Shown here in pieces: positions 32,721 to 41,257 of a stretch of 49,415 bases of DNA. Position numbers and translations under genes: made by a program. The stretch comes from Bacteroidales bacterium UBA3388 (GTDB lineage: Bacteria; Bacteroidota; Bacteroidia; Bacteroidales; P3): contig DEPQ01000077.1 in the NCBI GenBank assembly GCA_002358855.1, forward strand, positions 18,178 through 67,592. Reading direction: 5' to 3'. Position 1 is the stretch's first letter. Every line of letters begins with the position of its first letter. Under the pieces are notes generated by a model, which worked only from the letters and a program-made list of their open reading frames with translations, ran no database searches and was not told the origin of the DNA.

Positions 32721-34106
32721 TTATTTTTTAGTTTTTGCAACCTGTGCCATTAGTTGTGCTTCTACAACTAAGCGATTGCCAACGTATGCTTCTCCTTTCA
32801 TTTTGACGATTCCTCTTCTGATTGGTTCGGTTAGAGTGAGTTTTAACAAGAGTGTATCGCCCGGAACTACTTTATTTCTGAATTTTACTTCTTCAAATTT
32901 CATAAAGTAAGTACTATAATTTTCTGGATCTTCAATATCTTTTAGTGCTAACACGCCTCCTGTTTGTCCTAAGGCTTCTACGATTAACACTCCTGGCATT
33001 ACAGGTTCTTGTGGAAAGTGTCCGTTAAAGAAATCTTCATTTCCTGTAACGTTTTTCAATCCTATAACATAGTCTTCTCCTATTTCGATAACTTTATCTA
33101 TCAATAACATAGGAAATCTGTGTGGCAAAAGATTTTTTATTGCCTTAATATCATATACCGGTTCTTTATTTGGATCGTAAACTGGTACTCCGTTATTTTC
33201 CATAATAGTTTTAATTTTTCGTGATAATAAATTATTTACTTTATGTCCTGGACGCTTAATTATAAAGCGTGCTTTTAATGGTTTTCCTACAAGTGCAATG
33301 TCTCCAATGAAATCTAAAAGTTTGTGACGTGCTGGTTCGTTTTCAAAATTCTGCTTTACATTGTTCAAAAGTCCTTTTTCAACTTTTATTTCTGTTGCAT
33401 CTTTTCCAAAAACGTTTGCAAGGTGTTGTATTTGTTCTGCTTCCAAAACTTTATCTACAAAGATTAGTGCATTATCTAAGTCACCTCCTTTGATTAGATT
33501 AAGTTTTAGCAGTTGTTCTATTTCATCTAAGAAAACAAATGTTCTGCAATTTGAAAATCCTTCTTTAAATTCCGATAGGTTTTTAAGGCAAGATGTTTGA
33601 TTTCCTATGATTCTTGGAGAAAAGTCAATGTTTAAATCTATTCTAAACCCATCGTATGGCATAGCAATGAGTTCAATATCATTTTGTTCGTCAGAATAAG
33701 TAACCACTTCTTTTAAATAGTAGTATTTTCTTTCTGCATCCAATTCTTCAACTCCGCTTTTCTCAATTGCTTCTAACCAATATTTTGCACTACCGTCAAG
33801 AATTGGCACTTCTTCTCCTGAAATCTCAATCAAAGCGTTATCAATATTTGAGGAATACAAAACTGCCATTAAGTGTTCTATTGTTGCTACTTTTACACCC
33901 TTTGTTTCAATTGTTGTTCCTCTTGAAGTTTCGCTAACTGCTTCTGCTTCCGCTTTGATTATTACAGGAGTTTCTAAATCAACTCTTTTAAAAACAATGC
34001 CACTGTTTGCTTCAGAAGGCAAGATGTTTACTTCAACAACTTTTCCTGTATGAAGTCCTTTGCCTTTGAGCGTTATCTTATTTTTTATTGTTAATTGCTT
34101 TTCCAT
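32721..34106 (-). CDS. lpxC-fabZ: Bifunctional UDP-3-O-acyl-N-acetylglucosamine deacetylase / 3-hydroxyacyl-ACP dehydratase
   Basis: A 461-residue fusion typical of Bacteroidota. The LpxC part (about 1-300) has the zinc-binding TIEHLMAVL and HKLLDFIGDIAL motifs and PILDGSAKYW. The FabZ part (about 315-461) has LLPHRFPMLLIDKV with its catalytic His and GHFPQEPVMPGVLIVEALGQ with its catalytic Glu. One protein thus commits lipid A synthesis and makes the unsaturated acyl-ACP of fatty acid synthesis. The start at 34106 (MEKQLTIKNK) is chosen because the ATG five codons upstream (34121) overlaps the predicted -7 box. Confidence 0.95.
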   Translation of the reverse strand: MEKQLTIKNKITLKGKGLHTGKVVEVNILPSEANSGIVFKRVDLETPVIIKAEAEAVSETSRGTTIETKGVKVATIEHLMAVLYSSNIDNALIEISGEEVPILDGSAKYWLEAIEKSGVEELDAERKYYYLKEVVTYSDEQNDIELIAMPYDGFRIDLNIDFSPRIIGNQTSCLKNLSEFKEGFSNCRTFVFLDEIEQLLKLNLIKGGDLDNALIFVDKVLEAEQIQHLANVFGKDATEIKVEKGLLNNVKQNFENEPARHKLLDFIGDIALVGKPLKARFIIKRPGHKVNNLLSRKIKTIMENNGVPVYDPNKEPVYDIKAIKNLLPHRFPMLLIDKVIEIGEDYVIGLKNVTGNEDFFNGHFPQEPVMPGVLIVEALGQTGGVLALKDIEDPENYSTYFMKFEEVKFRNKVVPGDTLLLKLTLTEPIRRGIVKMKGEAYVGNRLVVEAQLMAQVAKTKK

Positions 34107-34118
34107 AATTTTAAAGTG

Positions 34119-34149
34119 CAAAGTTAAGAACTTTTATTTAAACAAACAA
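34119..34149 (-). promoter_or_regulatory. lpxC-fabZ promoter
   Basis: On the minus strand TTG at 34149-34147, a 20-base spacer and TAACTTTG at 34126-34119 form a Bacteroidota promoter. The leader to the ATG at 34106 would be about 9 bases. Confidence 0.65.
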
Positions 34150-34167
34150 TCTTTACAATCAATAAAA

Positions 34168-34230
34168 TATTTCAAAGAATCAGAAAAATATATCAAAGAG
34201 TTAAAAAATTATTTCTTTGAGTTATTTTCA
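34168..34230 (+). repeat. Three phased 21-base AT-rich units
   Basis: Units start at 34168, 34189 and 34210: TATTTCAAAG, TATATCAAAG and TATTTCTTTG. The C at position 6 and the G at position 10 are in register at exactly 21 bases. The array lies between two divergent promoters and ends 10 bases before the -33 box of the downstream exported-protein gene. The right part (34203-34240) resembles 22691-22728. Confidence 0.7.
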
Positions 34231-34240
34231 TAAGCAAAAG

Positions 34241-34273
34241 TTTGTGTTAGTTAAATTTTTCTTTGTATCTTTG
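34241..34273 (+). promoter_or_regulatory. Promoter of the small exported protein gene
   Basis: TTTG at 34241-34244, a 21-base spacer and TATCTTTG at 34266-34273, followed by C. Both boxes match the Bacteroidota consensus. The leader is about 29 bases. Confidence 0.75.
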
Positions 34274-34305
34274 CAAATTCAATTATATATCTATATATCA
34301 GCAAT

Positions 34306-34752
34306 ATGAAGAAAAGATTTATAGTATTATTAGTTTTAGTAATGAGTTTTGCCTTCTCTTTTGCTCAAAGCGAAAGCAAGGATTTGTATCCGTTTTACAT
34401 TGGTAAAGACTACATTGTTGTAGGCGTAAGTGCAAAAACTACAGATAAAGAACTATTAGAAATAAGAAAAAACATTTTAAAATATTCCTCTATACGATTC
34501 AACGAATTTGATGTAATAAGAGGAGAAGACGGTGATATATATTTCTTATCTATCAAAGTAGATTGCCGAGACGGTTATAATGCGTACATATCTCATTCTT
34601 TTGAAAAAGGAGACACTTCCGTACACGGATTTATCAGAGATTACACTAAGACACACTTTAACAGAGCATTTTATTACGGAGACTTAACAGACAAAACCTC
34701 TGGAATAGAAAGAATTAAGCAAGAGTTAGCGAAAAAAGAAGAAGAAAAATAA
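34306..34752 (+). CDS. Small exported protein of unknown function
   Basis: A 148-residue protein with a clear signal peptide (about 1-20, SFAFSFAQ). The mature part is mixed alpha/beta with DLYPFYIGKDYIVVGVSAKTT, an EIRKNILKYSS helix, and LSIKVDCRDGYNAYISHSFEKGD. The C-terminus is a charged helix (KQELAKKEEEK). I do not recognise the family. It has its own strong promoter behind a phased repeat array and is followed by rpmG, which has a separate promoter. In many relatives rpmB (L28) lies in this position. Confidence 0.75.
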   Translation: MKKRFIVLLVLVMSFAFSFAQSESKDLYPFYIGKDYIVVGVSAKTTDKELLEIRKNILKYSSIRFNEFDVIRGEDGDIYFLSIKVDCRDGYNAYISHSFEKGDTSVHGFIRDYTKTHFNRAFYYGDLTDKTSGIERIKQELAKKEEEK

Positions 34753-34794
34753 AAAATTTTTAAGATAATATTAGGTTAAGAAAAAAAATGTGTG

Positions 34795-34802
34795 TAATTT
34801 TG
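34795..34802 (+). promoter_or_regulatory. -7 box of rpmG
   Basis: TAATTTTG, matching TAnnTTTG and followed by C. A TTAG at 34771-34774 lies 20 bases upstream as a poor -33 box. The predicted leader to the ATG at 34825 is about 19 bases. Confidence 0.55.
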
Positions 34803-34824
34803 CACACCCAAAAATTGAAGAAAG

Positions 34825-35013
34825 ATGGCAAAGAAGACAAAAGACGTAAGAGTACAAGTTATACTTGAGTGCACAGAGCACAAAGCATCAGGAATGCCTG
34901 GTACATCTCGCTATGTTACCACAAAATCTAAAAAGAACACTCCTGAGCGTTTAGAATTGAAAAAATACAATCCTATATTAAAAAGGATGACTGTACATAA
35001 AGAAATTAAATAA
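34825..35013 (+). CDS. rpmG: 50S ribosomal protein L33
   Basis: A 62-residue L33: KDVRVQVILECTEH at the start, SRYVTTKSKKNTPERLELKKYNPILKR in the middle and TVHKEIK at the end. The two CxxC zinc-binding pairs of other L33 proteins are absent, so this is the zinc-free (C-minus) form, which appears normal for Bacteroidota. It is followed after 21 bases by the DUF4295 gene. L28 (rpmB), commonly the upstream neighbour, is not here. Confidence 0.95.
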   Translation: MAKKTKDVRVQVILECTEHKASGMPGTSRYVTTKSKKNTPERLELKKYNPILKRMTVHKEIK

Positions 35014-35034
35014 AAAAGAATAGGAGTATAAGAT

Positions 35035-35190
35035 ATGGCAAAGAAAGTAGTTGCAACCCTTAAAACCTCATCAGGTAAGGATTTTGCGAAAGTTATAAGA
35101 ACAGTTCGTTCAGAAAAAACAGGAGCTTACACTTTCAAAGAAGAAATTGTTCCTTCTGATAGTGTTAAGGATTATCTTGCAAAGAAATAA
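35035..35190 (+). CDS. DUF4295 family small basic protein
   Basis: A 51-residue protein (MAKKVVATLKTSSGKDFAKV through DSVKDYLAKK). It is basic at the N-terminus and conserved in Bacteroidota between rpmG and ftsY. Position and charge suggest a ribosome-associated role, but this is inferred. AGGAG at 35023-35027, 7 bases before the ATG, is an unusually good ribosome-binding site for this phylum, where such sites are normally rare. Confidence 0.85.
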   Translation: MAKKVVATLKTSSGKDFAKVIRTVRSEKTGAYTFKEEIVPSDSVKDYLAKK

Positions 35191-35251
35191 TACTGACGTA
35201 AAAGTTTATTGTGGATTTATCACATTAGATTTTAGTATAAGATTTTAATAA

Positions 35252-35297
35252 AAAGGGTTGTTGTCTATACGCAATAAGATAACAACTCTTTGTTTTT
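35252..35297 (+). terminator. Terminator after rpmG-DUF4295
   Basis: A 14-base-pair stem (35252-35265 with 35278-35291, all pairs Watson-Crick or G-U) with a 12-base loop is followed by GTTTTTT. It ends about 20 bases before the ftsY start, so ftsY needs its own start of transcription or read-through. Confidence 0.75.
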
Positions 35298-35317
35298 TAT
35301 TTCAAAAAGTTTGCATT

Positions 35318-36268
35318 ATGGGATTTTTTTCATTCTTCACAAAAAAGAACAAAGAAACACTGGACACAGGTCTTTCAAAGACAAAAGAAAGTGTGTTTAG
35401 TAAAATTTCAAAGGCTATAATTGGTAAATCCAAAGTTGATGAAGAAGTTCTTGATAATTTAGAGCAGATACTAATTGAGTCAGATGTTGGAGTAGAAACA
35501 ACACTCAAAATAATAGATCGCATAGAAAAGAGAGTAGCACGCGACAAATACATAGGAACTTCTGAGTTGAACACTATTTTGAAAGAAGAAATAATGTTCT
35601 TGCTTAACGAAAACGAAACAGAAGAAAGAGAAAGTTTTGATTTTCCTAAACAAGAAGTCCCATACGTAATAATGGTTGTTGGAGTTAATGGAGTTGGAAA
35701 GACAACCACAATAGGTAAACTTGCATATCAATTCAAAAAAGCAGGCAAAAAAGTAATTCTTGGAGCATCTGACACATTCCGTGCAGCGGCTGTTGATCAG
35801 CTAAAAATATGGGCTGAAAGAGTTGATGTAGATATTGTTTCGCAAGGAATGGGTGCTGATCCTGCATCGGTGGCTTACGACACTCTTCAATCGGCAGTAG
35901 CAAAAAAAGCAGACATAGTAATAATTGACACAGCAGGACGTTTACATAACAAAAAAGGTCTTATGGACGAATTGTCTAAGATTAGAAATGTTATGAAAAA
36001 AGTCGTGCCTTCTGCTCCTAATGAAGTGCTTTTAGTACTCGATGCTTCAACTGGACAAAACGCTATTGAACAAGCAAGACAATTTACCGCAGCAACAGAT
36101 GTAAATGCCTTAGCCTTAACAAAACTTGACGGCACTGCAAAAGGTGGAGTCGTTATAGGAATTTCTGAACAATTCAAAATCCCTGTACGTTACATAGGAT
36201 TAGGAGAGCAAATGGAAGATTTGCAAATTTTTAATCGCAAAGCATTCGTAGATAGTTTATTTGAATAA
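35318..36268 (+). CDS. ftsY: Signal recognition particle receptor FtsY
   Basis: A 316-residue SRP GTPase. The N domain (about 20-95) is followed by the G domain with GVNGVGKTTTIGKLA (G1), DTFRAAAVDQL (G2), IDTAGRLHNK (G3), TKLDGTAKGG (G4) and GLGEQMEDLQIF (closing motif). The acidic A domain of E. coli FtsY is almost absent; only MGFFSFFTKKNKETL precedes the N domain. It docks ribosome-SRP complexes at the inner membrane. The start at 35318 gives the usual MGFF N-terminus; an upstream in-frame ATG (35258) lies inside the terminator stem. Confidence 0.95.
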   Translation: MGFFSFFTKKNKETLDTGLSKTKESVFSKISKAIIGKSKVDEEVLDNLEQILIESDVGVETTLKIIDRIEKRVARDKYIGTSELNTILKEEIMFLLNENETEERESFDFPKQEVPYVIMVVGVNGVGKTTTIGKLAYQFKKAGKKVILGASDTFRAAAVDQLKIWAERVDVDIVSQGMGADPASVAYDTLQSAVAKKADIVIIDTAGRLHNKKGLMDELSKIRNVMKKVVPSAPNEVLLVLDASTGQNAIEQARQFTAATDVNALALTKLDGTAKGGVVIGISEQFKIPVRYIGLGEQMEDLQIFNRKAFVDSLFE

Positions 36269-36278
36269 AATCAAAAGT

Positions 36279-36932
36279 ATGAAAAAAATATTTCTTTTAG
36301 CAGTAGCAGTTTTTACAAGTCTTAGTTTAACTGCACAAGATTATGAAAAACACAATTTTTCAATGAAAGTAGGTTATGCTCACAGTTTTTCAGACACTCA
36401 CCCTACTCAATTAACAAATACAATTGACAATCCTGACCAAGTAAATCGTATGAAACACGATGTACACTTTGGGTTTGATTACGATTACAGATTTTCAACA
36501 CTTTTTTCAGCAGGTATGAAAGCCTCAATGCTTATCGGATTTCACTCTTTTGAACAAGAAGTAAACGGAAGCACCAAATTATATTCTGATGACAAAAACG
36601 TATTTTATCTAGGACCTTCTTTCAAGGCTCAATTACCTACAATCGCAGAAAAATTTGACCTTTGGGCAAAAGCAAGTCTTGGATATATGAAAGCAAGAAT
36701 TACCGATAAAACCGAAGCATCTGCAATTTATAGTGGAGATTGTTTAGGATATGGCATTGAAGCAGGAGTTGATTATTTGTTTTCAAAGCATATCGGAATT
36801 GGATTTAACCTTGAATACTTAGCAGGCAAGATAAACACTTTCACAAGCGGTGAAGACGAGATAGATATTTCTCAAACACCTGAAAACCTCGGCAGATTAA
36901 ACATTAGCCTTGGAGTTGTAATCAAATTATAA
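36279..36932 (+). CDS. Outer-membrane beta-barrel protein
   Basis: A 217-residue protein with a signal peptide (about 1-19, LSLTAQ; the ATG at 36279 is chosen for it). The rest alternates polar and hydrophobic residues in about eight strands, for example FGFDYDYRFSTLFSAGMKASMLIGF and HIGIGFNLEYLAGKINTF. It ends in RLNISLGVVIKL, as expected for a small barrel of the OmpW/OmpX-like porin group. It lies 10 bases after ftsY and 14 bases before rimO. No specific function is recognised. Confidence 0.8.
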   Translation: MKKIFLLAVAVFTSLSLTAQDYEKHNFSMKVGYAHSFSDTHPTQLTNTIDNPDQVNRMKHDVHFGFDYDYRFSTLFSAGMKASMLIGFHSFEQEVNGSTKLYSDDKNVFYLGPSFKAQLPTIAEKFDLWAKASLGYMKARITDKTEASAIYSGDCLGYGIEAGVDYLFSKHIGIGFNLEYLAGKINTFTSGEDEIDISQTPENLGRLNISLGVVIKL

Positions 36933-36946
36933 AAAGACTTACCACC

Positions 36947-38236
36947 TTGAAAATAAACATAATTACACTCGGTTGTTCAAAAAATCTTGTAGATAGCGAA
37001 CATTTAGCTGGGGTTTTAAAGACAAACGGACACGAGGTATTGTTTGACTCTACTAAAAAAAAGTTTGACGTTGCAATAATCAACACTTGTGGATTTATTG
37101 GCGATGCAAAAGAAGAGTCAATCGATGTAATCTTAGAATACATCGAACAAAAAGAAAAAGGAAACATCGGAAAAATCATAGTATTTGGCTGTTTAGTTGA
37201 ACGCTACAAAGAAACCTTAGAAGAAGAATTTGTAGAAATAGACGCTTTCTTTGGAGTAAACAACTATTTAGAGATAGCAACTTACCTAAACGCCGAAATA
37301 GAAAAAGATTTCTTTCTTCAACGCCAACCAAGCACACCTAAACACTACGCTTACTTAAAAATATCAGAAGGTTGCGATAGATTTTGTTCCTTTTGTGCCA
37401 TTCCATACATACGAGGCAGACACATCTCTATTCCAATCGAAGAATTAGTAGCAGAAGCACAATGCCTTGCAAAACGAGGAGTAAAAGAAATCATAATAAT
37501 CGCACAAGATACTTGCAATTATGGAAAAGACCTTTACGGCAAAGTAAGACTTGTTGATTTATTAAGAGAGATTGCAAAAATAGAACAAATAGAATGGATA
37601 CGTTTGCAATACTCCTACCCTAACGATTTCAACGATGAATTGATTAACTTTATGGCAAACGAACCAAAAATGTGCAAATACATTGATATGCCTTTGCAAC
37701 ACATAAACAATCGTTTGCTTAACTCAATGAACAGACGCATAACAGGCGAAGAAATAAAGACTTTAATCAATAAAATCAGAGAAAAAATTCCACAAGTATG
37801 TCTTCGCACAACCTTAATTGTAGGTTATCCATCGGAAAGCGAAGAAGAATTTGAAGAATTAAAGACATTTGTTGAGCAAACAAAGTTTGACAGAATGGGA
37901 GCCTTCACCTACTCTGCCGAAGAAAACACTGCCGCATTTAAATTAGAGGATAACATCAGTCAAGAAGAAAAAGATGAACGTTTAAACGCCCTAACCTTTT
38001 TGCAAGAAGGCATCTCCCTTAAACTAAATCAAAAGAAAATCGGCAAAACCTTCAAAGTATTGATAGATAGAAAAGAAGGAGAATTTTGGATTGGCAGAAC
38101 AGAATTTGATTCTCCAGAGGTAGATAACGAAGTCTTGATTTCAATAGAAGAAAAAGTAAAAATCGGAAACTTTTACCAAGTAAAAATCACCGATGCCGCA
38201 GAGTTTGATTTATATGGAGAGATAGCCTCAAAATAA
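36947..38236 (+). CDS. rimO: Ribosomal protein S12 methylthiotransferase RimO
   Basis: A 429-residue radical-SAM enzyme with three domains. The N-terminal methylthiotransferase domain has Cys in TLGCSKN, NTCGF and FGCLVE, ligands of the first 4Fe-4S cluster. The radical-SAM domain has CDRFCSFC. The C-terminal TRAM domain is from about residue 360. It adds a methylthio group to Asp88 (E. coli numbering) of ribosomal protein S12. The start codon is TTG at 36947, as no ATG lies between the upstream stop and the conserved KINIITLGCSKN. Confidence 0.94.
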   Translation: MKINIITLGCSKNLVDSEHLAGVLKTNGHEVLFDSTKKKFDVAIINTCGFIGDAKEESIDVILEYIEQKEKGNIGKIIVFGCLVERYKETLEEEFVEIDAFFGVNNYLEIATYLNAEIEKDFFLQRQPSTPKHYAYLKISEGCDRFCSFCAIPYIRGRHISIPIEELVAEAQCLAKRGVKEIIIIAQDTCNYGKDLYGKVRLVDLLREIAKIEQIEWIRLQYSYPNDFNDELINFMANEPKMCKYIDMPLQHINNRLLNSMNRRITGEEIKTLINKIREKIPQVCLRTTLIVGYPSESEEEFEELKTFVEQTKFDRMGAFTYSAEENTAAFKLEDNISQEEKDERLNALTFLQEGISLKLNQKKIGKTFKVLIDRKEGEFWIGRTEFDSPEVDNEVLISIEEKVKIGNFYQVKITDAAEFDLYGEIASK

Positions 38237-38254
38237 AGCAAAGAAAAAAAATAA
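38234..38254 (+). repeat. Single copy of the 21-base AT-rich unit
   Basis: TAAAGCAAAGAAAAAAAATA starts at the rimO stop codon, just as the copy after ispF starts at the ispF stop. It leads directly into the terminator hairpin, whose left arm AAAAAGCAACCA resembles a second, 22-base-spaced unit. Confidence 0.6.
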
Positions 38255-38282
38255 AAAAAGCAACCAAAATTGGTTGCTTTTT
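38255..38282. terminator. Bidirectional terminator between rimO and the OmpA gene
   Basis: A perfect 12-base-pair stem (AAAAAGCAACCA / TGGTTGCTTTTT) with a 4-base loop, A-rich on the left and T-rich on the right, lies between converging genes. Confidence 0.92.
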
Positions 38283-38291
38283 CTTTCTTTA

Positions 38292-40244
38292 TTATTTCAC
38301 ATTCACCACTCTGATTTCTATTCTTCTTTCTTGCATTGCTTGAAGCGTAAAGACCGAACGGCGTTTTTCTTCTAATGTGGTTGGATTCTCTGAGGTACTT
38401 TCTAATTTTCCTACTGGCATTCTCTCAATAGTGATTCTACCTACTTCAAAGTATGGTTGCAAACGGCCATTCTGCCAAGTTTTCAAATAATTCTCTAAAC
38501 TAACAATTCTTCTCTCTGATAGAATGTAGTTATATTCTGTTTCGTGAAGTGCAGAGGCGTATCCTCTTACGTGAAGTGTGATTTGTTTTCCTGCATGTGC
38601 TTGTTCTAAAAGGTATTCTGCCAAAAGGTCTAATTTTATCATTCCTTTGTCAATTTTTTCTTTAAAGAACTCTTCCATTTTTTCAAGTGCTGGGGCTTCC
38701 AAACTATCTGCTAATCCACGTGTTGAATTTGCCTTATATTGATTGCTTAGTAATCTATATTGTTTGTAGCATTCTTGATAACTTTTTTCAGTTGTTGGAG
38801 AAGTGCTTCCTGGATTTGGTTCATCATTATGGAAATATAATGCAATAGGTAAGTCAAAAACAGGATTGAATTTTGCTTTTTGTTCTACTACTTTTTGAGT
38901 TGGAACTTTTGGCAAGTGTTTATCCCAACGATATAGGTCATTGCAACAAGTTTTGTTTTTGGTATTGTTTTCGCTTTTACGGTTTGAGGTGAAATAACCT
39001 TGTTCTCCGCTTATGTTTATAAAAGGATAGATGTCATTTGCAGGAGAATTGATTGGTTGAAGCAAGTTTTCTGGTGTTGTCCAACGGTTTAAGGCTCCTT
39101 CACTGCGGAAAATATCAAATCCTCCAAAGCCTTTGTGATAGTTTGAACTGAAATAAAGCATAGATTCATCATCACAATAATGCGGTGTTATCTCATCTCC
39201 TTCTGTGTTAATGACATTTCCTAAGTTTACAGGCTTTGAGTCAGGGTTTGTAAGGTTTACATACCATAGGTCATAACCTCCAAATCCTCCTACTCTGTTT
39301 GAAGCAAAGTACATAAAGGTTTCTCCTGTTTCATTGCGAACTATGATTGGTGAAGAATTGGAAGATTTTTTGTCGTATGCTTGTTTTACAATTTTTGGAC
39401 TACTCCATTTGTTTTTACTAAACTGTGTGTAATAGATTTGAGAGATTTCCTTTCCATTTTTAAACTCTGATTGATTGAAATAAATCGCATTGGAAAGTGT
39501 GTCAAAGAAAAAGTTTGAGATATTGCGTTTTTTGTTATTTACATTGCCTATTTCTATTGGTTTTGCAGGAGTATAGAAATCTTCATCTATGAATGAGTAG
39601 AATATTTGATTGTAAACATCGGTGTAAAACAATTCTCCATCTTCGCTTTCTTCCTTATAGATTGGGGAAGTAAAGTAAAGAACACTATCTCTTAAAACAA
39701 AGGTGTTGCTTTGAGAGAATTTGTCGTTTACATTATGATCTAAGTTTACTACGGTTGTATTTTCTTCTGGGGAATCGTTGTCGAAAATCCAACGAAGAGT
39801 TTCTAATTCTTGTTTTGCTTGCTTTCTTATGTTTATATCTGGGCAATCAAGCAAGCAAGTGTTTAAGAAATGTTGTGCTTGCACTATATTGCCGTTGCAT
39901 TTTGCAACTTCTGCCAAATGAAGATATAAATAAGGAAAAGTTTTATTTATATCCAAAGTATCACTTTCTATTAAAACTTTTTGATACCAATATTCTGCCT
40001 TGTCATAGTCTTTTTGCATTCTACAAACCTCTGCAATCTTGTAATTAAGTCTAAGAGGATTTAGAATAAACTTCTTACCCATTCGGTAATTTTCCAAAGC
40101 TAATTGATAATCGCCCTTGTTAAATGCTTTATCTCCTTTTTCTTCGTATGCCTTTGCATACTTTTCTTGTGCTATTGCATCATTTGTGCATACTGTTGCT
40201 GAGAATACAAACAACAGAACTAAGGTTTTTAAAATGTTGGACAT
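38292..40244 (-). CDS. PorE-like TPR/PD40/OmpA protein
   Basis: A 650-residue exported protein. The signal peptide is about 1-25. TPR-like helices cover about 27-135 (AYEEKGDKAFNKGDYQLALENYRMGKKF). A PD40 beta-propeller follows, about 170-450, with repeats such as MYFASNRVGGFGGYDLWYV, LYFSSNYHKGFGGFDIFRS and GYFTSNRKSENNTKN. An OmpA-like peptidoglycan-binding domain, about 545-650, has LHVRGYASALHETEYNYILSERR and EERRIEIR-type ending. The order TPR-PD40-OmpA resembles PorE of the T9SS, though the carboxypeptidase-regulatory domain of PorE is not evident here. It may anchor a surface complex to the cell wall. Its start overlaps the upstream PorP/SprF gene by 16 bases. Confidence 0.8.
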   Translation of the reverse strand: MSNILKTLVLLFVFSATVCTNDAIAQEKYAKAYEEKGDKAFNKGDYQLALENYRMGKKFILNPLRLNYKIAEVCRMQKDYDKAEYWYQKVLIESDTLDINKTFPYLYLHLAEVAKCNGNIVQAQHFLNTCLLDCPDINIRKQAKQELETLRWIFDNDSPEENTTVVNLDHNVNDKFSQSNTFVLRDSVLYFTSPIYKEESEDGELFYTDVYNQIFYSFIDEDFYTPAKPIEIGNVNNKKRNISNFFFDTLSNAIYFNQSEFKNGKEISQIYYTQFSKNKWSSPKIVKQAYDKKSSNSSPIIVRNETGETFMYFASNRVGGFGGYDLWYVNLTNPDSKPVNLGNVINTEGDEITPHYCDDESMLYFSSNYHKGFGGFDIFRSEGALNRWTTPENLLQPINSPANDIYPFINISGEQGYFTSNRKSENNTKNKTCCNDLYRWDKHLPKVPTQKVVEQKAKFNPVFDLPIALYFHNDEPNPGSTSPTTEKSYQECYKQYRLLSNQYKANSTRGLADSLEAPALEKMEEFFKEKIDKGMIKLDLLAEYLLEQAHAGKQITLHVRGYASALHETEYNYILSERRIVSLENYLKTWQNGRLQPYFEVGRITIERMPVGKLESTSENPTTLEEKRRSVFTLQAMQERRIEIRVVNVK

Positions 40245-41236
40245 GGTATTGTTCTTATTTTTTTGTTATACGAAAATTTATTAAATCCATAACTTAAATA
40301 AATCTCCAATCCACCATAAGTATTTGAAACTTGCGAAAGACCAGAGATGTTTATATCATAGGCTAAACCTACATTTAGGCTATTGAATTGATATTTTAAT
40401 GTAAGAATTATTGCATCTAATGAACGAATGTAAAGACCTGCTCCTATATTGTTTTGGTCAAAGATAGTATTCGACATATCTATTAGATAATCTCCACCTG
40501 CTATGATTTCATAGTTATCGTTTTGAGTAGAGAGTCTTGCTGATAAATGAACATTGGAGGCAACCGAAGCTGGAAACAAATAATTGACATATCCGTAATA
40601 GCGAGGTTTTAGTTTTATTTCATTAAGATTCAATTCGTCAATAAAACTTAAACCCGGCTGAGTTAAGTGAAAAACGGCTATTCCTGCGGCTAAGGTTTGC
40701 ATATCGCTCGGCTCTATCTGCCAATGAACACCTAAGGAAATATCATTATAGGATAAATTTGACAAAAGAATACCTTCCCAATCCGATTGACTTTGTCCAA
40801 AATCTGCATTAGTCGCATCGTATGACCAATAATTATTTGCTAATTGCACTCCTATGGAAATGAAATGATTATTACGTTTTTCTATTTGTTTATTATAGGA
40901 TAAATTCACAAACATTTGTCTTTGACCAAAGTTTAAAGTACCTGCTACATCGGAAAGAAAACCTAAGCCTATTCCAAAAGAGTGTCTGTATTTTTTACTG
41001 CTCAATATTCGTGCTTCGGCTGTGAATAAAGTTGTATTATAACCGTTTGTGGAAACGGTTTGCCACTGATTGCGATAGGCTGTGGCGACTTTGAAATCTG
41101 TATCAGTGAATGCTGTCTTTGCGGGATTGAAATACATATCGTTTGCGTTGATTGAGGAAAAGTGAACGTCTTGCCCTTGTAGTGAAAGTGCAAAAAAAGT
41201 AATTATTAGTAAGTTTAAAACATAGATTTTATTCAC
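40229..41236 (-). CDS. Second PorP/SprF family membrane protein
   Basis: A 335-residue outer-membrane barrel with a signal peptide (about 1-21). The family start QDVHFSSINANDMYFNPAKTAFTDTDFKVATAYRNQWQTVS is clear. Later strands include NVGLAYDINISGLSQVSNTYGGLEIYLSYGF, and the tail is KKIRTIPCPTF. In other Bacteroidota, extra PorP/SprF proteins pair with a dedicated large adhesin carrying a type B sorting domain. No such gene is near; the neighbours are a lipoprotein gene (21 bases upstream) and the overlapping OmpA gene. Confidence 0.88.
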   Translation of the reverse strand: MNKIYVLNLLIITFFALSLQGQDVHFSSINANDMYFNPAKTAFTDTDFKVATAYRNQWQTVSTNGYNTTLFTAEARILSSKKYRHSFGIGLGFLSDVAGTLNFGQRQMFVNLSYNKQIEKRNNHFISIGVQLANNYWSYDATNADFGQSQSDWEGILLSNLSYNDISLGVHWQIEPSDMQTLAAGIAVFHLTQPGLSFIDELNLNEIKLKPRYYGYVNYLFPASVASNVHLSARLSTQNDNYEIIAGGDYLIDMSNTIFDQNNIGAGLYIRSLDAIILTLKYQFNSLNVGLAYDINISGLSQVSNTYGGLEIYLSYGFNKFSYNKKIRTIPCPTF

Positions 41237-41257
41237 ATTTGCTTTTATTTCGCAAGT

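Noticed and set aside
34825..35013. L33 with lost zinc-binding cysteines as a sign of decay
   Set aside because: The zinc-free form of L33 seems to be normal in Bacteroidota, and the rest of the protein is fully conserved.
35203..35225. TTATTGTGGATTTATCACA-like inverted segment as a DnaA box or operator
   Set aside because: It is a single imperfect match in a short gap, with no second copy and no supporting context.
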